Positions 19,801 to 28,054 of a DNA stretch of 64,000 nt are shown piece after piece. The DNA is from Butyrivibrio sp. Lineage in GTDB: Bacteria > Bacillota > Clostridia > Lachnospirales > Lachnospiraceae. The position numbers and the translations under genes are program-made. Below the pieces are notes generated by a model. The model was not told where the DNA came from and ran no database searches. It worked only from the letters and a program-made list of their open reading frames with translations. The DNA lies in assembly GCA_015056575.1 (NCBI GenBank), contig SVGA01000017.1, forward strand, positions 17,248-81,247. Reading direction: 5' to 3'. Position 1 is the stretch's first letter. Each line of letters opens with the position of its first letter.

Positions 19801-19882
19801 GAACTATGATCAGTATCGCAAAGGTTGCAATCAACCTTGCTTTTATGGAATCCAGGTTTCGTGTCCTCTCCAGAACTTTCAT
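16808..19882 (-). CDS. Hybrid sensor histidine kinase with extracytoplasmic sensor, HAMP, PAS and two receiver domains
   Basis: This 1024-residue protein has TM1 near 15-37, a dCache-like extracytoplasmic domain (about 40-280) and TM2 near 283-305. HAMP and PAS (about 390-500) follow, then HisKA with FLANMSHDFRTPMNA (phospho-His about 528) and HATPase_c (DNGIGM, GTGLGMAI). The first receiver (about 750-870) lacks the usual N-terminal acidic pair although an Asp and LKP remain. The second (about 895-1024) is canonical, with Asp near 955 in LMDIQMPIMNG. No output domain or Hpt protein lies nearby, so phosphotransfer must go elsewhere. It is 11 nt downstream of a solute-binding protein gene, suggesting the two form one sensor. 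Confidence 0.9.
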   Translation of the reverse strand: MKVLERTRNLDSIKARLIATFAILIIVPIMILGSYSYFVARGNLIEQTEIAMKGNTEVIAYGIENNVKRENDVVKFFSYEDTLRRTLERVKVDPYSLTEELNNNIEPLIWYYLSSDTNIESITFYSDLLEVPHMGDFLMQPVTEREKAWYEFTGQEYGITWMVDDEGGVYAIKALLDSGTSSKRIGMISLKVKSDPFFSIANQTSYLNNGMLILNESGNIITQRHIDNTDLEEEILQGISIEANSAFEVNRDYFISKSEKIVNGWILYYYIDRSEITADVFRILISVLVIAGVLFLVALFIGTFYAERLSRRIAGINSMANKIKNGYFGVEDLDKGADEIGQLSTSMKEMADTLSDMVLEIDRMNKEQLKIKDNDIHYREWLFDFVVEKNNDILAVVNEGSFEASFITANAEAVLGIPISRLKKDVRSLVEAQRSGEDRRLDEIIETAMKTGDAQFIDELRLKNVKSGEHLYYRGAVVCTIDDGGKRMALAFYDRTQEIRRNHTLQEALNAAETANKAKTSFLANMSHDFRTPMNAITGFNLLIDKHADEPEKVREYTHKIGLASHNLLALLNDVLDMSKIESGKTTLDIKEMAMGLLLEEINSVISFQAKAKNQEYIIRADTLVHDLFMGDKQRINEILMNILGNAVKYTPEGGRIEFSIDESETSSEGYNNLKFTIKDNGIGMNPEYKDRIFDAFSREDKGATKTIQGTGLGMAITKSLVELMGGTIRVDSEEGKGSTFTVNLRLQVVKDDDLDIWKAHGIRSFLGINKSNEENVFFKSKMEAASLEGVTATGGIEALAMIDARALQDKFFDFIVIDETIDDMTIAQLVRQIRAKDKNHNSIIAVATTNPEKMEEELKDTGYSGIMLKPVLDYTIKQLLNELTSRNEDKNAPVENPLEGLTFLAAEDNDINADILTELMSMEGATVNRACNGQEVVEMFKAANEGDYDMILMDIQMPIMNGYEAAAAIRALDSEWARRIPIIAMTANAYADDVQQAFDAGMNAHVTKPIDIKVMEKTILEFK

Positions 19883-19893
19883 GTGTGCACCTC

Positions 19894-21240
19894 TCAGCCT
19901 TGTCCCAAAATCTCCTCCACAACGATATCTACAGACTTTAGAGCAGCCTTAACCGGCTGTTCTCCCAATAACGCTTTCTGAAGCTCTATTCCCAGTCGCC
20001 TTCTCGGTTCTCTGTTAAGATCATCTCCCCAGTCCATCCAGGGGGTAAAACACTGCCCGGAAACTATCATCTCCTCTATCCCGCCAAAAGCATCGTCATT
20101 TACGAATGCGGTATCCTTAAGATACGTCTGACTTCCGGGTCTGTCCTTCCACAGCGCCATCTGCCCCGAAAAACTGCCAAGGGCTGCCACCACCTCTTTT
20201 GCCTGATCCAGATAATTTGAGTTCTTATTCACAGCAAACCCGCAATCGCAGCCACCTATGATGGCTTTCTTCTTGCCTCGGCTGCCAAAAAACGGCATGG
20301 TCCCGATCTCTATGTCCGGATTTATTCTGGTGATGGCGTTGAAGGTATCAGGGCCTCCGCATATCATGGCACATTCCTCACCTGCAAACTCCTCGATCGC
20401 ATTTTGCTTATCCAGGGTGTACATCTTTTTGTTTAGGACATTATGGGCAATAAGCTTATTCCAGTCGTCAAGATAATCGCTGAATTCGTTGGTAAATGTG
20501 GTCCTTCCGTACTGGAGCCTTCCCCCAAATCCCTCACCTCTGTCGGTTGTCAGGTAGTTAGAGGCGATAACCCCCAGGAAAAGGTCGCTTACATCATACA
20601 TATTTCTGAGACTGACACTTAAGGGCTTCATTCCTTTTACCAGTCTTATGTAGTCACACACGGAGATAAAGGAATCCATGTCAGTGGGAATATTGAGGTC
20701 AAATCTCTCAAATACCTTTTTGTTATAAAAGATACAGAGATACTGTGACGTGTTGGGGACGGCATATACTCTGTTTCCATAGCCAAACTTTACCTTAGCC
20801 TCGGGGGAAAACTGCTGCGCCTCCTCCGTAACATCGGCAAAATAGCCTGTGATCGCATGCTTTCTTGTCATCTCCTGATCCACGTAGAGAATGTCCGGAG
20901 CGCCCTTAAAAGAGAGCTGATCGTCCATGATCGGCTCATAATTGCTCTTGCCTATAAATACAAATTCAAAATCGTAATTTGGAAATTCTTCGGCCAGATA
21001 GGCCTTAAGATGCTGCAAGTTATATTCATCGTACCAGGTTGCGATCCTGATGGTGGTATGCTCGTCCTCCGAAAGTATCACCTTTCGATCAGCCTCTAAA
21101 GAAGGGCTTTCGGGTTTTTCTTCCTGCGCAGCAAAACAGCGGCTCGTACCCTCCCGGGCCGGGCCGCAGACAACGCTCATAAGAACAGCTGCAATAGAAA
21201 AGAAACTTACAAAGATATTCCTAAGTTTAATGCCTCTCAT
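19894..21240 (-). CDS. Extracellular solute-binding protein paired with a hybrid kinase
   Basis: This 448-residue protein has an N-terminal signal peptide (hydrophobic 8-26, possible cleavage near CFAAQ at about 37). A Cys at about 25 lies in a poor lipobox context. The rest resembles type-1 solute-binding proteins (IRIATWYDEYNLQHLKAYL, PDILYVDQEMTRKH, VYAVPNTSQYLCIFYNKKVF). No permease or ATPase gene is near. It sits directly upstream of the hybrid kinase, so a sensing rather than transport role is likely. GAGGAACAT precedes the ATG. It might still serve a distant transporter. Confidence 0.85.
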   Translation of the reverse strand: MRGIKLRNIFVSFFSIAAVLMSVVCGPAREGTSRCFAAQEEKPESPSLEADRKVILSEDEHTTIRIATWYDEYNLQHLKAYLAEEFPNYDFEFVFIGKSNYEPIMDDQLSFKGAPDILYVDQEMTRKHAITGYFADVTEEAQQFSPEAKVKFGYGNRVYAVPNTSQYLCIFYNKKVFERFDLNIPTDMDSFISVCDYIRLVKGMKPLSVSLRNMYDVSDLFLGVIASNYLTTDRGEGFGGRLQYGRTTFTNEFSDYLDDWNKLIAHNVLNKKMYTLDKQNAIEEFAGEECAMICGGPDTFNAITRINPDIEIGTMPFFGSRGKKKAIIGGCDCGFAVNKNSNYLDQAKEVVAALGSFSGQMALWKDRPGSQTYLKDTAFVNDDAFGGIEEMIVSGQCFTPWMDWGDDLNREPRRRLGIELQKALLGEQPVKAALKSVDIVVEEILGQG

Positions 21241-21265
21241 ATGTTCCTCATAAGAAAAGACTTTT

Positions 21266-21772
21266 TTATCTTACCAATACCTTTATTATTTCCCCAACAT
21301 ATATGATGTGCCTGTTATCGCCTTTATAGAATTCGTCACGGATCGTCTCATCCACAAAACCGTCCGTGCCTATAGCCTTTCTGTAAAGGACCTTGCATAT
21401 GATAACGTTGCTGGACTCCTCAATAAAAGGAACGCTTTCGTGATAGCAAATGTTAAGCCTTGCGCCCTTAAGCTTGTCCTCATCCCTGCCCGAAACTGCC
21501 TCCAGGTACTTAATGGCCCCCCGGTATTCATTGTTATCAAGAAAGCTTAATGAGAATTCTCCCGACGCCTCGATAAGCTCCTTGGTGTAGCGATTCTCCC
21601 TTACGCAGATAAATACTACCCGCTTTCCCCACATCTGCCCCACTCCTCCGTTGGAAACAGCAGTGGTATTGACTCTGGTGCCATCTCCTGCAGTCACCAA
21701 AAACTTCCGTGCGCTAAATATATAGGCACCACTCTCAACATCTTCGGGATCAACTGGTTGAAAAACTCGCAT
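21266..21772 (-). CDS. Flavin reductase-like (flavoredoxin-type) protein
   Basis: This 168-residue protein has the split-barrel FMN-binding fold of the flavin reductase family: PRExxSAR-like start FSARKFLVTAG, VNTTAVSNGGVGQMWGKRVVFICVR, then ELIEASGEFSLSFL. It probably binds FMN and passes electrons to a partner; the flavodiiron protein three genes downstream is a natural candidate. The start was set at 21772 because GGAGG lies 5 nt upstream; the frame extends five codons further. It lies between greA (22 nt) and the solute-binding protein gene (25 nt). Confidence 0.82.
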   Translation of the reverse strand: MRVFQPVDPEDVESGAYIFSARKFLVTAGDGTRVNTTAVSNGGVGQMWGKRVVFICVRENRYTKELIEASGEFSLSFLDNNEYRGAIKYLEAVSGRDEDKLKGARLNICYHESVPFIEESSNVIICKVLYRKAIGTDGFVDETIRDEFYKGDNRHIIYVGEIIKVLVR

Positions 21773-21794
21773 AAACACCTCCGGCAAATTATTA

Positions 21795-22298
21795 TCAGAA
21801 GTCTCTTATCTTATCCTCATCCGTAAGTCCGGTATTTTCTATTTTAGTTATCGTTACATCGTAACTGTATTCGTCACTTACTTTTATAGTAACATGGTCT
21901 CCTACCCTGTGTCCAAGTAATTGTTTGCCAAGAGGAGATTCAATACTGATGAGGCCTTTAAGGGAATTCTGCCTCATGGTGGTGACGATCTTGTAGGTCT
22001 CAAATGAGCCGTCTTCCTCAACCTTAACTGTGACGGACTTATTCATCCCCACTTCGTCTTCTTTTGTATTATCGTCAATAACCCGCGCTGTCTTTATCAT
22101 TCTCTCCAAAAATCTTATTCTGCTCTCGTTCTGATTCTTGGCTTTCTTGGCTGCGTAATATTCAAAGTTCTCGGAAAGGTCCCCCTGAGCTCTGGCTTCC
22201 TTAACGTGCTCCAAAAGTTCTTTTCTCACAACCACTTTGCGGTGCTCGATCTCCGCCTCCATGTCTTCTATATCTTTCCTTGTAAGTTCATTATTCAT
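21795..22298 (-). CDS. greA: Transcription elongation factor GreA
   Basis: This 167-residue protein has an N-terminal coiled-coil domain containing the conserved acidic tip region (GDLSENFEYYAAKKAK, with D and E for catalysis in the RNA polymerase secondary channel). A C-terminal FKBP-like domain follows (SIESPLGKQLLGHRVGDHV). It rescues backtracked RNA polymerase. AGGCGGG precedes the ATG. Only about 30 nt separate it from the terminator of fba, with no clear promoter, so it and the genes after it may depend partly on readthrough from fba. Confidence 0.93.
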   Translation of the reverse strand: MNNELTRKDIEDMEAEIEHRKVVVRKELLEHVKEARAQGDLSENFEYYAAKKAKNQNESRIRFLERMIKTARVIDDNTKEDEVGMNKSVTVKVEEDGSFETYKIVTTMRQNSLKGLISIESPLGKQLLGHRVGDHVTIKVSDEYSYDVTITKIENTGLTDEDKIRDF

Positions 22299-22326
22299 GG
22301 TAATCCCGCCTCATATCTTTTTATGT

Positions 22327-22362
22327 AAAAAGAAAGGGTAAAGCCATAAGCTCTACCCTTTC
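22327..22362 (-). terminator. Intrinsic terminator after fba
   Basis: GAAAGGGTAGAGC and GCTTTACCCTTTC (plus coordinates 22350-22362 and 22332-22344) form a 13-bp stem with one mismatch. A run of five T follows on the minus strand. It lies directly between fba and greA. Confidence 0.85.
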
Positions 22363-22385
22363 GGAAGTGTTCTCTATAGACCGTA

Positions 22386-23249
22386 TCAAGCCTTGCCAAC
22401 GGATCCGAAGAGTTCCATCTTTTCCTTAACTGTAGCCTTGATAGCCTCAGCGCCGGGTGCAAGAAGCTTACGAGGATCAAATCCCTTGCCCTCAAGGTCC
22501 TTGCCTGCCTCAATGTACTTACGTGTAGCATCAGCAAATGAAAGCTGGCACTCAGTATTAACATTGATCTTGGAAACTCCAAGTGTGATTGCCTTCTTGA
22601 TCATGTCTGCAGGGATTCCTGTGCCGCCATGAAGAACGAGAGGCATAACACCTGTCTTCTGCTGGATTGCATCCAGAACATCGAATCTAAGTCCGGGCCA
22701 TCCCTCAGGATACTTGCCGTGGATGTTACCGATACCTGCTGCAAGCATATCTACGCCAAGATCAGCGATTCTCTTGCACTCATCGGGATCAGCGCACTCA
22801 CCCATTCCAATAACGCCGTCTTCCTCGCCGCCGATGGAACCAACCTCAGCCTCGATAGAAATACCAAGCTGATGAGAAACATTTACAAGCTCGGAAGTCT
22901 TTGCAACGTTCTCGTCGATGTCGTAGTGTGAGCCATCGAACATGATCGATGTGAATCCGGCCTTGATGCACTTGTAGCATCCGTCGTATGTGCCGTGATC
23001 AAGGTGAAGAGCTACAGGAACTGTGATTCCAAGGCTCTCATCCATAGCCTTAACCATAGCTGCAACAGTACCGAAGCCTGTCATGTACTTGCCTGCGCCC
23101 TCAGAAACACCGAGGATAACAGGAGACTTAAGCTCTTCTGCTGTTAAAAGAATTGATTTTGTCCACTCAAGATTGTTGATGTTGAACTGGCCAACTGCAT
23201 AGTGGCCTTCTTTTGCTTTTACAAGCATGTCTTTTGCAGATACTAACAT
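22386..23249 (-). CDS. fba: Class II fructose-1,6-bisphosphate aldolase
   Basis: This 287-residue cytoplasmic enzyme cleaves fructose 1,6-bisphosphate to dihydroxyacetone phosphate and glyceraldehyde 3-phosphate using a divalent metal. Metal and substrate motifs include LHLDHGTYDGCYK (about 79-91), MFDGSHYDID, EAEVGSIGG, LVLHGGTGIP and ISKINVNTECQ. The length is typical of class II enzymes. AAGGGGAG precedes the ATG, and a consensus promoter sits just upstream. The codon pattern looks like that of a highly expressed gene. A terminator follows. Confidence 0.95.
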   Translation of the reverse strand: MLVSAKDMLVKAKEGHYAVGQFNINNLEWTKSILLTAEELKSPVILGVSEGAGKYMTGFGTVAAMVKAMDESLGITVPVALHLDHGTYDGCYKCIKAGFTSIMFDGSHYDIDENVAKTSELVNVSHQLGISIEAEVGSIGGEEDGVIGMGECADPDECKRIADLGVDMLAAGIGNIHGKYPEGWPGLRFDVLDAIQQKTGVMPLVLHGGTGIPADMIKKAITLGVSKINVNTECQLSFADATRKYIEAGKDLEGKGFDPRKLLAPGAEAIKATVKEKMELFGSVGKA

Positions 23250-23294
23250 TTGATTTCTCCCCTTTACATATGTGGTATTTGATGACTACACAAC

Positions 23295-23323
23295 ATTATA
23301 TACTTCTAAATATCATCAGTCAA
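23295..23323 (-). promoter_or_regulatory. Promoter of fba
   Basis: On the minus strand TTGACT (23318-23323) and TATAAT (23295-23300) are separated by exactly 17 bp. The -35 lies inside the last codons of the upstream GH13 gene, whose stop codon overlaps it. Confidence 0.8.
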
Positions 23324-25409
23324 AGTTGAATTCGTTGTCTGACCAGAATTCTTCATCGGTTACAGGTCCGAAACTGTCATACCGAAGAACAGTTCCCGAG
23401 AACCTTGACATGGTCAGAGACAAAACTCCGTTCTTGACTGACTTTGAAGGCGCATCAGTACTGAATCCCGTGGAATCTGTAACTATAAGTTGACTAAGCT
23501 TTGACTCCTTTGGAATTCCCATCTGCCATACCCGAATATCTCTTGTGACCTCATAGGAGTTTAAGTTGATGGCAATGATCGAGGCCGCCGTTCTGTTAAA
23601 CCTTCCGTAAACCAGGACATTGTTCTCCGCATAGAGCTCGGTTACAGATCCGGTGAGGAACTCCGGGAAGGACTTATGAAGCTTTATCATCTCCTTGTGG
23701 AAGCGGAGCATTTCCATGTCCTCATTGCCCCAGGGATAGGTCCTTCTGTTGTCGGGATCCGTGAAGCCGCATAAACCGGCCTCATCTCCGTAGTATATCG
23801 TAGGCGCTCCGGGCCAGGTAAACTGCATCATTACCGCCTGTCGCATGATATACTTCCTGTTTCCGGTGTCTGCGGAGGATGGCATCAGAGTGTCACTTCT
23901 TCCGACCTTCTGGCTGGTACGGGTAAGGAATCTTGAGTGATCATGGTTTGACAACTCATTCATGGCTGTGTAGTAGGAAGACACGGTAAAGTTCTCTCCC
24001 CCTGTATAGCGCATTGTCTCAAAAAACTCCCTGGCATTTCCGACTCTGATGGGCCTGAACTCATCACTGTGTTTGTCCATTCCCGTGAGGAACCAGGTAA
24101 CGGGCTCCATAAAGGCATCATAGTTCATGACAGTATCCCATTCCTGCCCCATGAGCCACTCCTTTGAAGATCCGTAGTGCTCAGCAAGAATAACGGCATT
24201 GGGGTTGGCACTCTTTACCGCCTGCCTGAACTTCTTCCAGAACCTATGGTTGTATTCTCTGGAGTGTCCAAGGTCCGCGGCCACATCCAGCCTCCAGCCG
24301 TCGGCATTATAGGGCGGTGAAACCCACTTTTTGCCAACATTCAGAATGTACTCTTCCAGCTCTTTTGACCCCTCATAGTTGAGCTTGGGCAGGGTATCAT
24401 AGCCCCACCATCCGTCGTAGGAAGGATTGTTGGGCCACTCATCCCGGGAAAAGGAGAAGAAATTTCTGTAGGGGCTGTCTCCCGCCACGTAAGCACCCTT
24501 CTCGTACCCGGCAGCTTCTTCGTATATCCGCTCTCTGTCCAGCCACTTGTTAAAGGATCCGCAGTGATTGAAAACTCCGTCCAGGATCACCTTTATATCC
24601 CGCTTATGGGCTTCCTCCACCAGCCTGGCAAAAAGCTTATCACTGGCTTCAAGGTTCTTCCTGTCCGTGACACGGGCTATGTATTTGGTAGCCTTCCTGT
24701 TATCGTGCTCAAACTGAGGAAGTACGTCACCGGAATCCTCGATTATCTTACCGAAATGAGGGTCTATATGATCATAGTCCTGAGTATCGTATTTGTGTGA
24801 TGAAGGTGAAACAAAGATGGGGTTGAGATAAATGGCATCTATCCCCAGATCTCTAAGATAATCCAGTTTGTTTATCACTCCCTGAAGGTCTCCGCCGTAG
24901 AACTCGGCGTAGTCCTGCTTGGGGTCGGGGTATTGTTCCCAGCGATCCACCTTCCTGCTGAAGGTTCCGTTGTAGTAATACTCTCCACTTAAAACATCGT
25001 TGGTCTCATCCCCGTTACAGAACCTGTCCACAAAGATCTGATACATTACAGCTCCCTTGGTCCAGGTAGGCGATGAAAAGCCGGGAATAACGCAGAATTT
25101 CATGCTGTCCATGATATCCTGCACCGGGCCTCTCCTGTCATAGCGGCAGAAGCTCCCGTCCTTACCGGTTATCTCAAAGTAGTAGCAGAACGGCTCTCTG
25201 CCCACATTGACAGAGACGTCATAATAATCAAAGCCGCCGTCTGACTCCGACAGCTTCATCTTTTTGCGATCATTCCCCCATACCAGCTCCAGCGCGGCCA
25301 CATCGTCAGCAGCGCATCTGAACCTGAAATCCGTAACTCTGTCAAAATCAGGTTCCGCCGGTCTTATGTAATCAAGGGTCATATCATGATAGAACGCAGC
25401 TTGATTCAT
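23316..25409 (-). CDS. Glycoside hydrolase family 13, neopullulanase/cyclomaltodextrinase-like
   Basis: This 697-residue cytoplasmic enzyme begins with a CBM34-like beta domain (about 1-125). A (beta/alpha)8 catalytic barrel follows with the four GH13 regions: DGVFNHCG, GWRLDVAADLGH (nucleophile Asp), ILAEHYGS (acid/base Glu) and ELSNHDHSRFL. A C-terminal beta domain follows. This layout fits alpha-1,4-glucan or cyclodextrin hydrolysis inside the cell. AAAGGA lies about 8 nt before the ATG. It appears to be a single gene between ftsH and fba with its own promoter region and a palindromic candidate operator. Confidence 0.93.
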   Translation of the reverse strand: MNQAAFYHDMTLDYIRPAEPDFDRVTDFRFRCAADDVAALELVWGNDRKKMKLSESDGGFDYYDVSVNVGREPFCYYFEITGKDGSFCRYDRRGPVQDIMDSMKFCVIPGFSSPTWTKGAVMYQIFVDRFCNGDETNDVLSGEYYYNGTFSRKVDRWEQYPDPKQDYAEFYGGDLQGVINKLDYLRDLGIDAIYLNPIFVSPSSHKYDTQDYDHIDPHFGKIIEDSGDVLPQFEHDNRKATKYIARVTDRKNLEASDKLFARLVEEAHKRDIKVILDGVFNHCGSFNKWLDRERIYEEAAGYEKGAYVAGDSPYRNFFSFSRDEWPNNPSYDGWWGYDTLPKLNYEGSKELEEYILNVGKKWVSPPYNADGWRLDVAADLGHSREYNHRFWKKFRQAVKSANPNAVILAEHYGSSKEWLMGQEWDTVMNYDAFMEPVTWFLTGMDKHSDEFRPIRVGNAREFFETMRYTGGENFTVSSYYTAMNELSNHDHSRFLTRTSQKVGRSDTLMPSSADTGNRKYIMRQAVMMQFTWPGAPTIYYGDEAGLCGFTDPDNRRTYPWGNEDMEMLRFHKEMIKLHKSFPEFLTGSVTELYAENNVLVYGRFNRTAASIIAINLNSYEVTRDIRVWQMGIPKESKLSQLIVTDSTGFSTDAPSKSVKNGVLSLTMSRFSGTVLRYDSFGPVTDEEFWSDNEFNFD

Positions 25410-25442
25410 TTCCCGATTCCTTTAAATAACTTATTAATGCAT

Positions 25443-25468
25443 AAAAGACAGCCTCGCAGCTGTCTTTT
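25443..25468 (-). terminator. Hairpin downstream of the GH13 promoter region, possible terminator of ftsH operon
   Basis: AAAAGACAGC and GCTGTCTTTT form a perfect 10-bp stem with a 6-nt loop. It ends in a T-rich flank in both directions. It is about 30 nt upstream of the GH13 start, so it could end ftsH transcripts or form part of the GH13 leader. Confidence 0.55.
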
Positions 25469-25535
25469 AAGAGAAGGTATTTCTTTCTTATGGGGTATAG
25501 CAAAAAACTATATAATGTATTGGGGGGTTACGCCT

Positions 25536-25541
25536 ATTATA
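25536..25541 (-). promoter_or_regulatory. Candidate -10 box for the GH13 gene
   Basis: TATAAT reads on the minus strand about 127 nt before the GH13 start. No good -35 is seen at 16-18 bp; the nearest T-rich hexamer (TTTACG) is 21 bp away, so an activator or extended contact may be needed. Confidence 0.4.
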
Positions 25542-25608
25542 CTAGCACCCCGATTTACCCTCGTAAAGACTCACACTTCACAAATTTATCAAAAACAGCT
25601 ATTCGAAT

Positions 25609-25625
25609 TTGTGCAATTTGCACAA
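25609..25625. promoter_or_regulatory. Perfect palindrome TTGTGCAATTTGCACAA, candidate operator
   Basis: Two 8-bp half-sites (TTGTGCAA and TTGCACAA) are separated by one base, immediately next to the stop codon of ftsH and about 68 bp upstream of the candidate GH13 -10 box. There is no T-run, so a terminator is unlikely; a dimeric regulator site is more likely. Confidence 0.5.
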
Positions 25626-27485
25626 TCAAATATCCACAGCAACATCCGTGGTAATATCGTGTCCTTCAAAGAGGGCCTCGAATTCCTCCCTGCCGATCTT
25701 CTCCTTTTCTATCAAAAGAGCTGAGCAGCTGTGGAGGACATCCTCATACTGCAGGATGATCTCCTTGGCCTTCGTGTAGCATTTCTCAATAATGGTTCTG
25801 ACTTCCTTGTCAATCTCACCTGCCATAAGTTCTGAGTGCTTCTTGGAGTGAGAAATATCATATCCGATAAATACATCTTCCTCATTGTCATCGTAGTTTA
25901 CAACGCCGATGCTGTCTGACATTCCGTATTTGGTGACCATACTCCTTGCTTCCTGTGTGGCCTTTCTGATATCGCTGGAGGCGCCTGTGGTGATATCACC
26001 GAATACGATCTCCTCCGCAATCCTTCCACCAAGAGAAACCATGATATCCTGCAGCATCTTGGTCTTTGTAAGGAACATGTCGTCCTTCTCCGGAAGAGGC
26101 ATGGTGTAACCTGCCGCTCCAAGACCTGTGGGAATAATGGAAATGGTGTGCACAGGGCCAACCTCCGGAAGAACATGGAAGAGAATGGCATGACCTGTCT
26201 CGTGGTAAGCCGTGATCTTTTTCTCCTTGTCGGAGATGATGCGGCTGTGTTTCTCGGTTCCGATACCAACCTGGACAAAGGCCTTGTTGATATCATCCTG
26301 TTTGATGAATGCTCTGTTCTCCATGGCCGCGTTGATCGCAGACTCATTCAGAAGGTTCTCAAGATCGGCGCCGGTGAAACCTGCGGTTGTCTGGGCAACC
26401 TGCTTCATATCTACATCCTCGGCAAGAGGCTTATTTCTGGCATGAACCTTGAGGATATCCTCTCTGCCTCCGATGTCCGGTCGTGAAACAGTGATCTTCC
26501 TGTCAAAACGTCCGGGTCTTAAGATGGCAGGATCCAGAATATCCACTCTGTTGGTGGCCGCCATAACAATAATTCCCTCATTTACTCCAAAGCCGTCCAT
26601 CTCAACCAGCATCTGGTTAAGTGTCTGCTCTCTCTCGTCGTGTCCGCCGCCCATACCGGTTCCGCGCCTTCTGGCAACGGCATCTATCTCATCAATGAAT
26701 ACGATGCAGGGGGAATTCTTCTTGGCCTCGGCAAAGAGATCTCTTACTCTTGACGCACCCACACCTACAAACATTTCCACGAAATCAGAACCTGAAATGG
26801 TAAAGAAGGGAACTCCCGCCTCTCCGGCAACGGCCCTTGCAAGCAGGGTCTTACCTGTTCCCGGGGCACCCTCCAAAAGAACTCCCTTGGGGATCCTTGC
26901 CCCGACTTTGGTGAATTTCTCGGGGGACTTCAGAAATTCGATGATCTCGGCAAGCTGCTCCTTCTCCTCCTTGAGACCGGCCACATCGTTTAAAGTGACC
27001 TTGTTGTCCTCCTTGGTGGACATCCGGGCTCTACTCTTTCCGAAATTCATCATCTTGCTGTTGCCTGCATTATTGTTCTGGGCGTTGGAGAACAACGTCA
27101 TCACAAATACCATGACAATAATGATCGCAACGATCGGCACAATGCCGTTGATCAGCACATTATCTGCGGGAACATCCTTGACCTCAGTCATTACGTGGTT
27201 CGCATTGAGGTAGCTCTCGATAGCGGCAACATCTGTGGAATTAAAGGTCACATCGTCGCTTCCGTCGTTGAAGCTCACCTTAACGGATCCCGTGGGGGTC
27301 TCCGCATTGGGCATGATCACCACGTACCTTACTCTTCCTGCGGAAACATCCATCTCAAGAGATGTTCTCGTATATTTCACATTATTAGTAGAGATCAGTC
27401 CCCTGCCGTATTCAAGCATAACAACCACAAACAGAAGAATGATCACAAAAACAAAGATTGAATTAAAATTCTTTGAACGATTCAA
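25626..27485 (-). CDS. ftsH: ATP-dependent zinc metalloprotease FtsH
   Basis: This 619-residue membrane protease has TM1 at about 9-29 and a periplasmic-side domain to about 112. TM2 lies near 113-133, followed by an AAA+ module with Walker A GAPGTGKT (about 206-213), Walker B and the SRH. An M41 peptidase domain has HETGH at 428-432 and the third zinc ligand in the [10 protein letters not shown] region. It degrades misfolded membrane and some regulatory proteins. No ATG is available near the N-terminus. The start is a TTG at 27485 with AAGGGG about 13 nt upstream, an unusually weak start. It is the last gene of the cca-to-ftsH block. Confidence 0.95.
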   Translation of the reverse strand: MNRSKNFNSIFVFVIILLFVVVMLEYGRGLISTNNVKYTRTSLEMDVSAGRVRYVVIMPNAETPTGSVKVSFNDGSDDVTFNSTDVAAIESYLNANHVMTEVKDVPADNVLINGIVPIVAIIIVMVFVMTLFSNAQNNNAGNSKMMNFGKSRARMSTKEDNKVTLNDVAGLKEEKEQLAEIIEFLKSPEKFTKVGARIPKGVLLEGAPGTGKTLLARAVAGEAGVPFFTISGSDFVEMFVGVGASRVRDLFAEAKKNSPCIVFIDEIDAVARRRGTGMGGGHDEREQTLNQMLVEMDGFGVNEGIIVMAATNRVDILDPAILRPGRFDRKITVSRPDIGGREDILKVHARNKPLAEDVDMKQVAQTTAGFTGADLENLLNESAINAAMENRAFIKQDDINKAFVQVGIGTEKHSRIISDKEKKITAYHETGHAILFHVLPEVGPVHTISIIPTGLGAAGYTMPLPEKDDMFLTKTKMLQDIMVSLGGRIAEEIVFGDITTGASSDIRKATQEARSMVTKYGMSDSIGVVNYDDNEEDVFIGYDISHSKKHSELMAGEIDKEVRTIIEKCYTKAKEIILQYEDVLHSCSALLIEKEKIGREEFEALFEGHDITTDVAVDI

Positions 27486-27529
27486 CTTGTATACCGTACC
27501 CCTTCAACAATGACTTTTTCCGCCCCGGA

Positions 27530-28054
27530 TCAGCTGAACTCAACCACTCCGATAAACGGCAGATTACGATATCTCTGATCGTAGTCAAGGCCGTAGCCCA
27601 CAACAAACTCATCAGGGATCTCAAATCCGGTATAATCAACCTTTACATCGGTAACTCTGCGCTCAGGCTTGTCAAGAAGCGTACAGAGCTTGATGCTTGC
27701 AGGCCCTCTGTCTCCCAGCATCTTGATAAGATAGGAGAGAGTTCTTCCGGAATCAACTATATCCTCAACAATAAGCACATGCCTGTCCTTCAATGGCTCA
27801 TCCAGATCCTTCACGATCTTAACCACGCCACTGGACTTTGTTGAACTGCCGTAGCTTGAAGCAGACATGAAATCCATGGTCACAGGCACGGTAATACGCT
27901 TTGCAAGCTCACACATAAAGAAAACGCCGCCCTTTAATACGCACACAAGGTGTACAGTCTCTCCGGCATAATCCCTGCTGATCGCCGCTCCCAGCTCCTC
28001 GATCCTTTTATTAACTTCCTCTTCCGATAATAATTTGCGAACTGATTCAGCCAT
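27530..28054 (-). CDS. hpt: Hypoxanthine phosphoribosyltransferase
   Basis: This 174-residue purine salvage enzyme makes IMP/GMP from hypoxanthine/guanine and PRPP. The PRPP-binding motif is HVLIVEDIVDSGRTLSYL (about 93-110). VLKGGVFFMCEL and a C-terminal VVGYGLDYDQRYRNLP are also typical. The start overlaps the end of tilS by 8 bp, with the ribosome site GGAGGAAA inside tilS. The order tilS-hpt-ftsH is the classic Firmicutes arrangement. Confidence 0.95.
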   Translation of the reverse strand: MAESVRKLLSEEEVNKRIEELGAAISRDYAGETVHLVCVLKGGVFFMCELAKRITVPVTMDFMSASSYGSSTKSSGVVKIVKDLDEPLKDRHVLIVEDIVDSGRTLSYLIKMLGDRGPASIKLCTLLDKPERRVTDVKVDYTGFEIPDEFVVGYGLDYDQRYRNLPFIGVVEFS

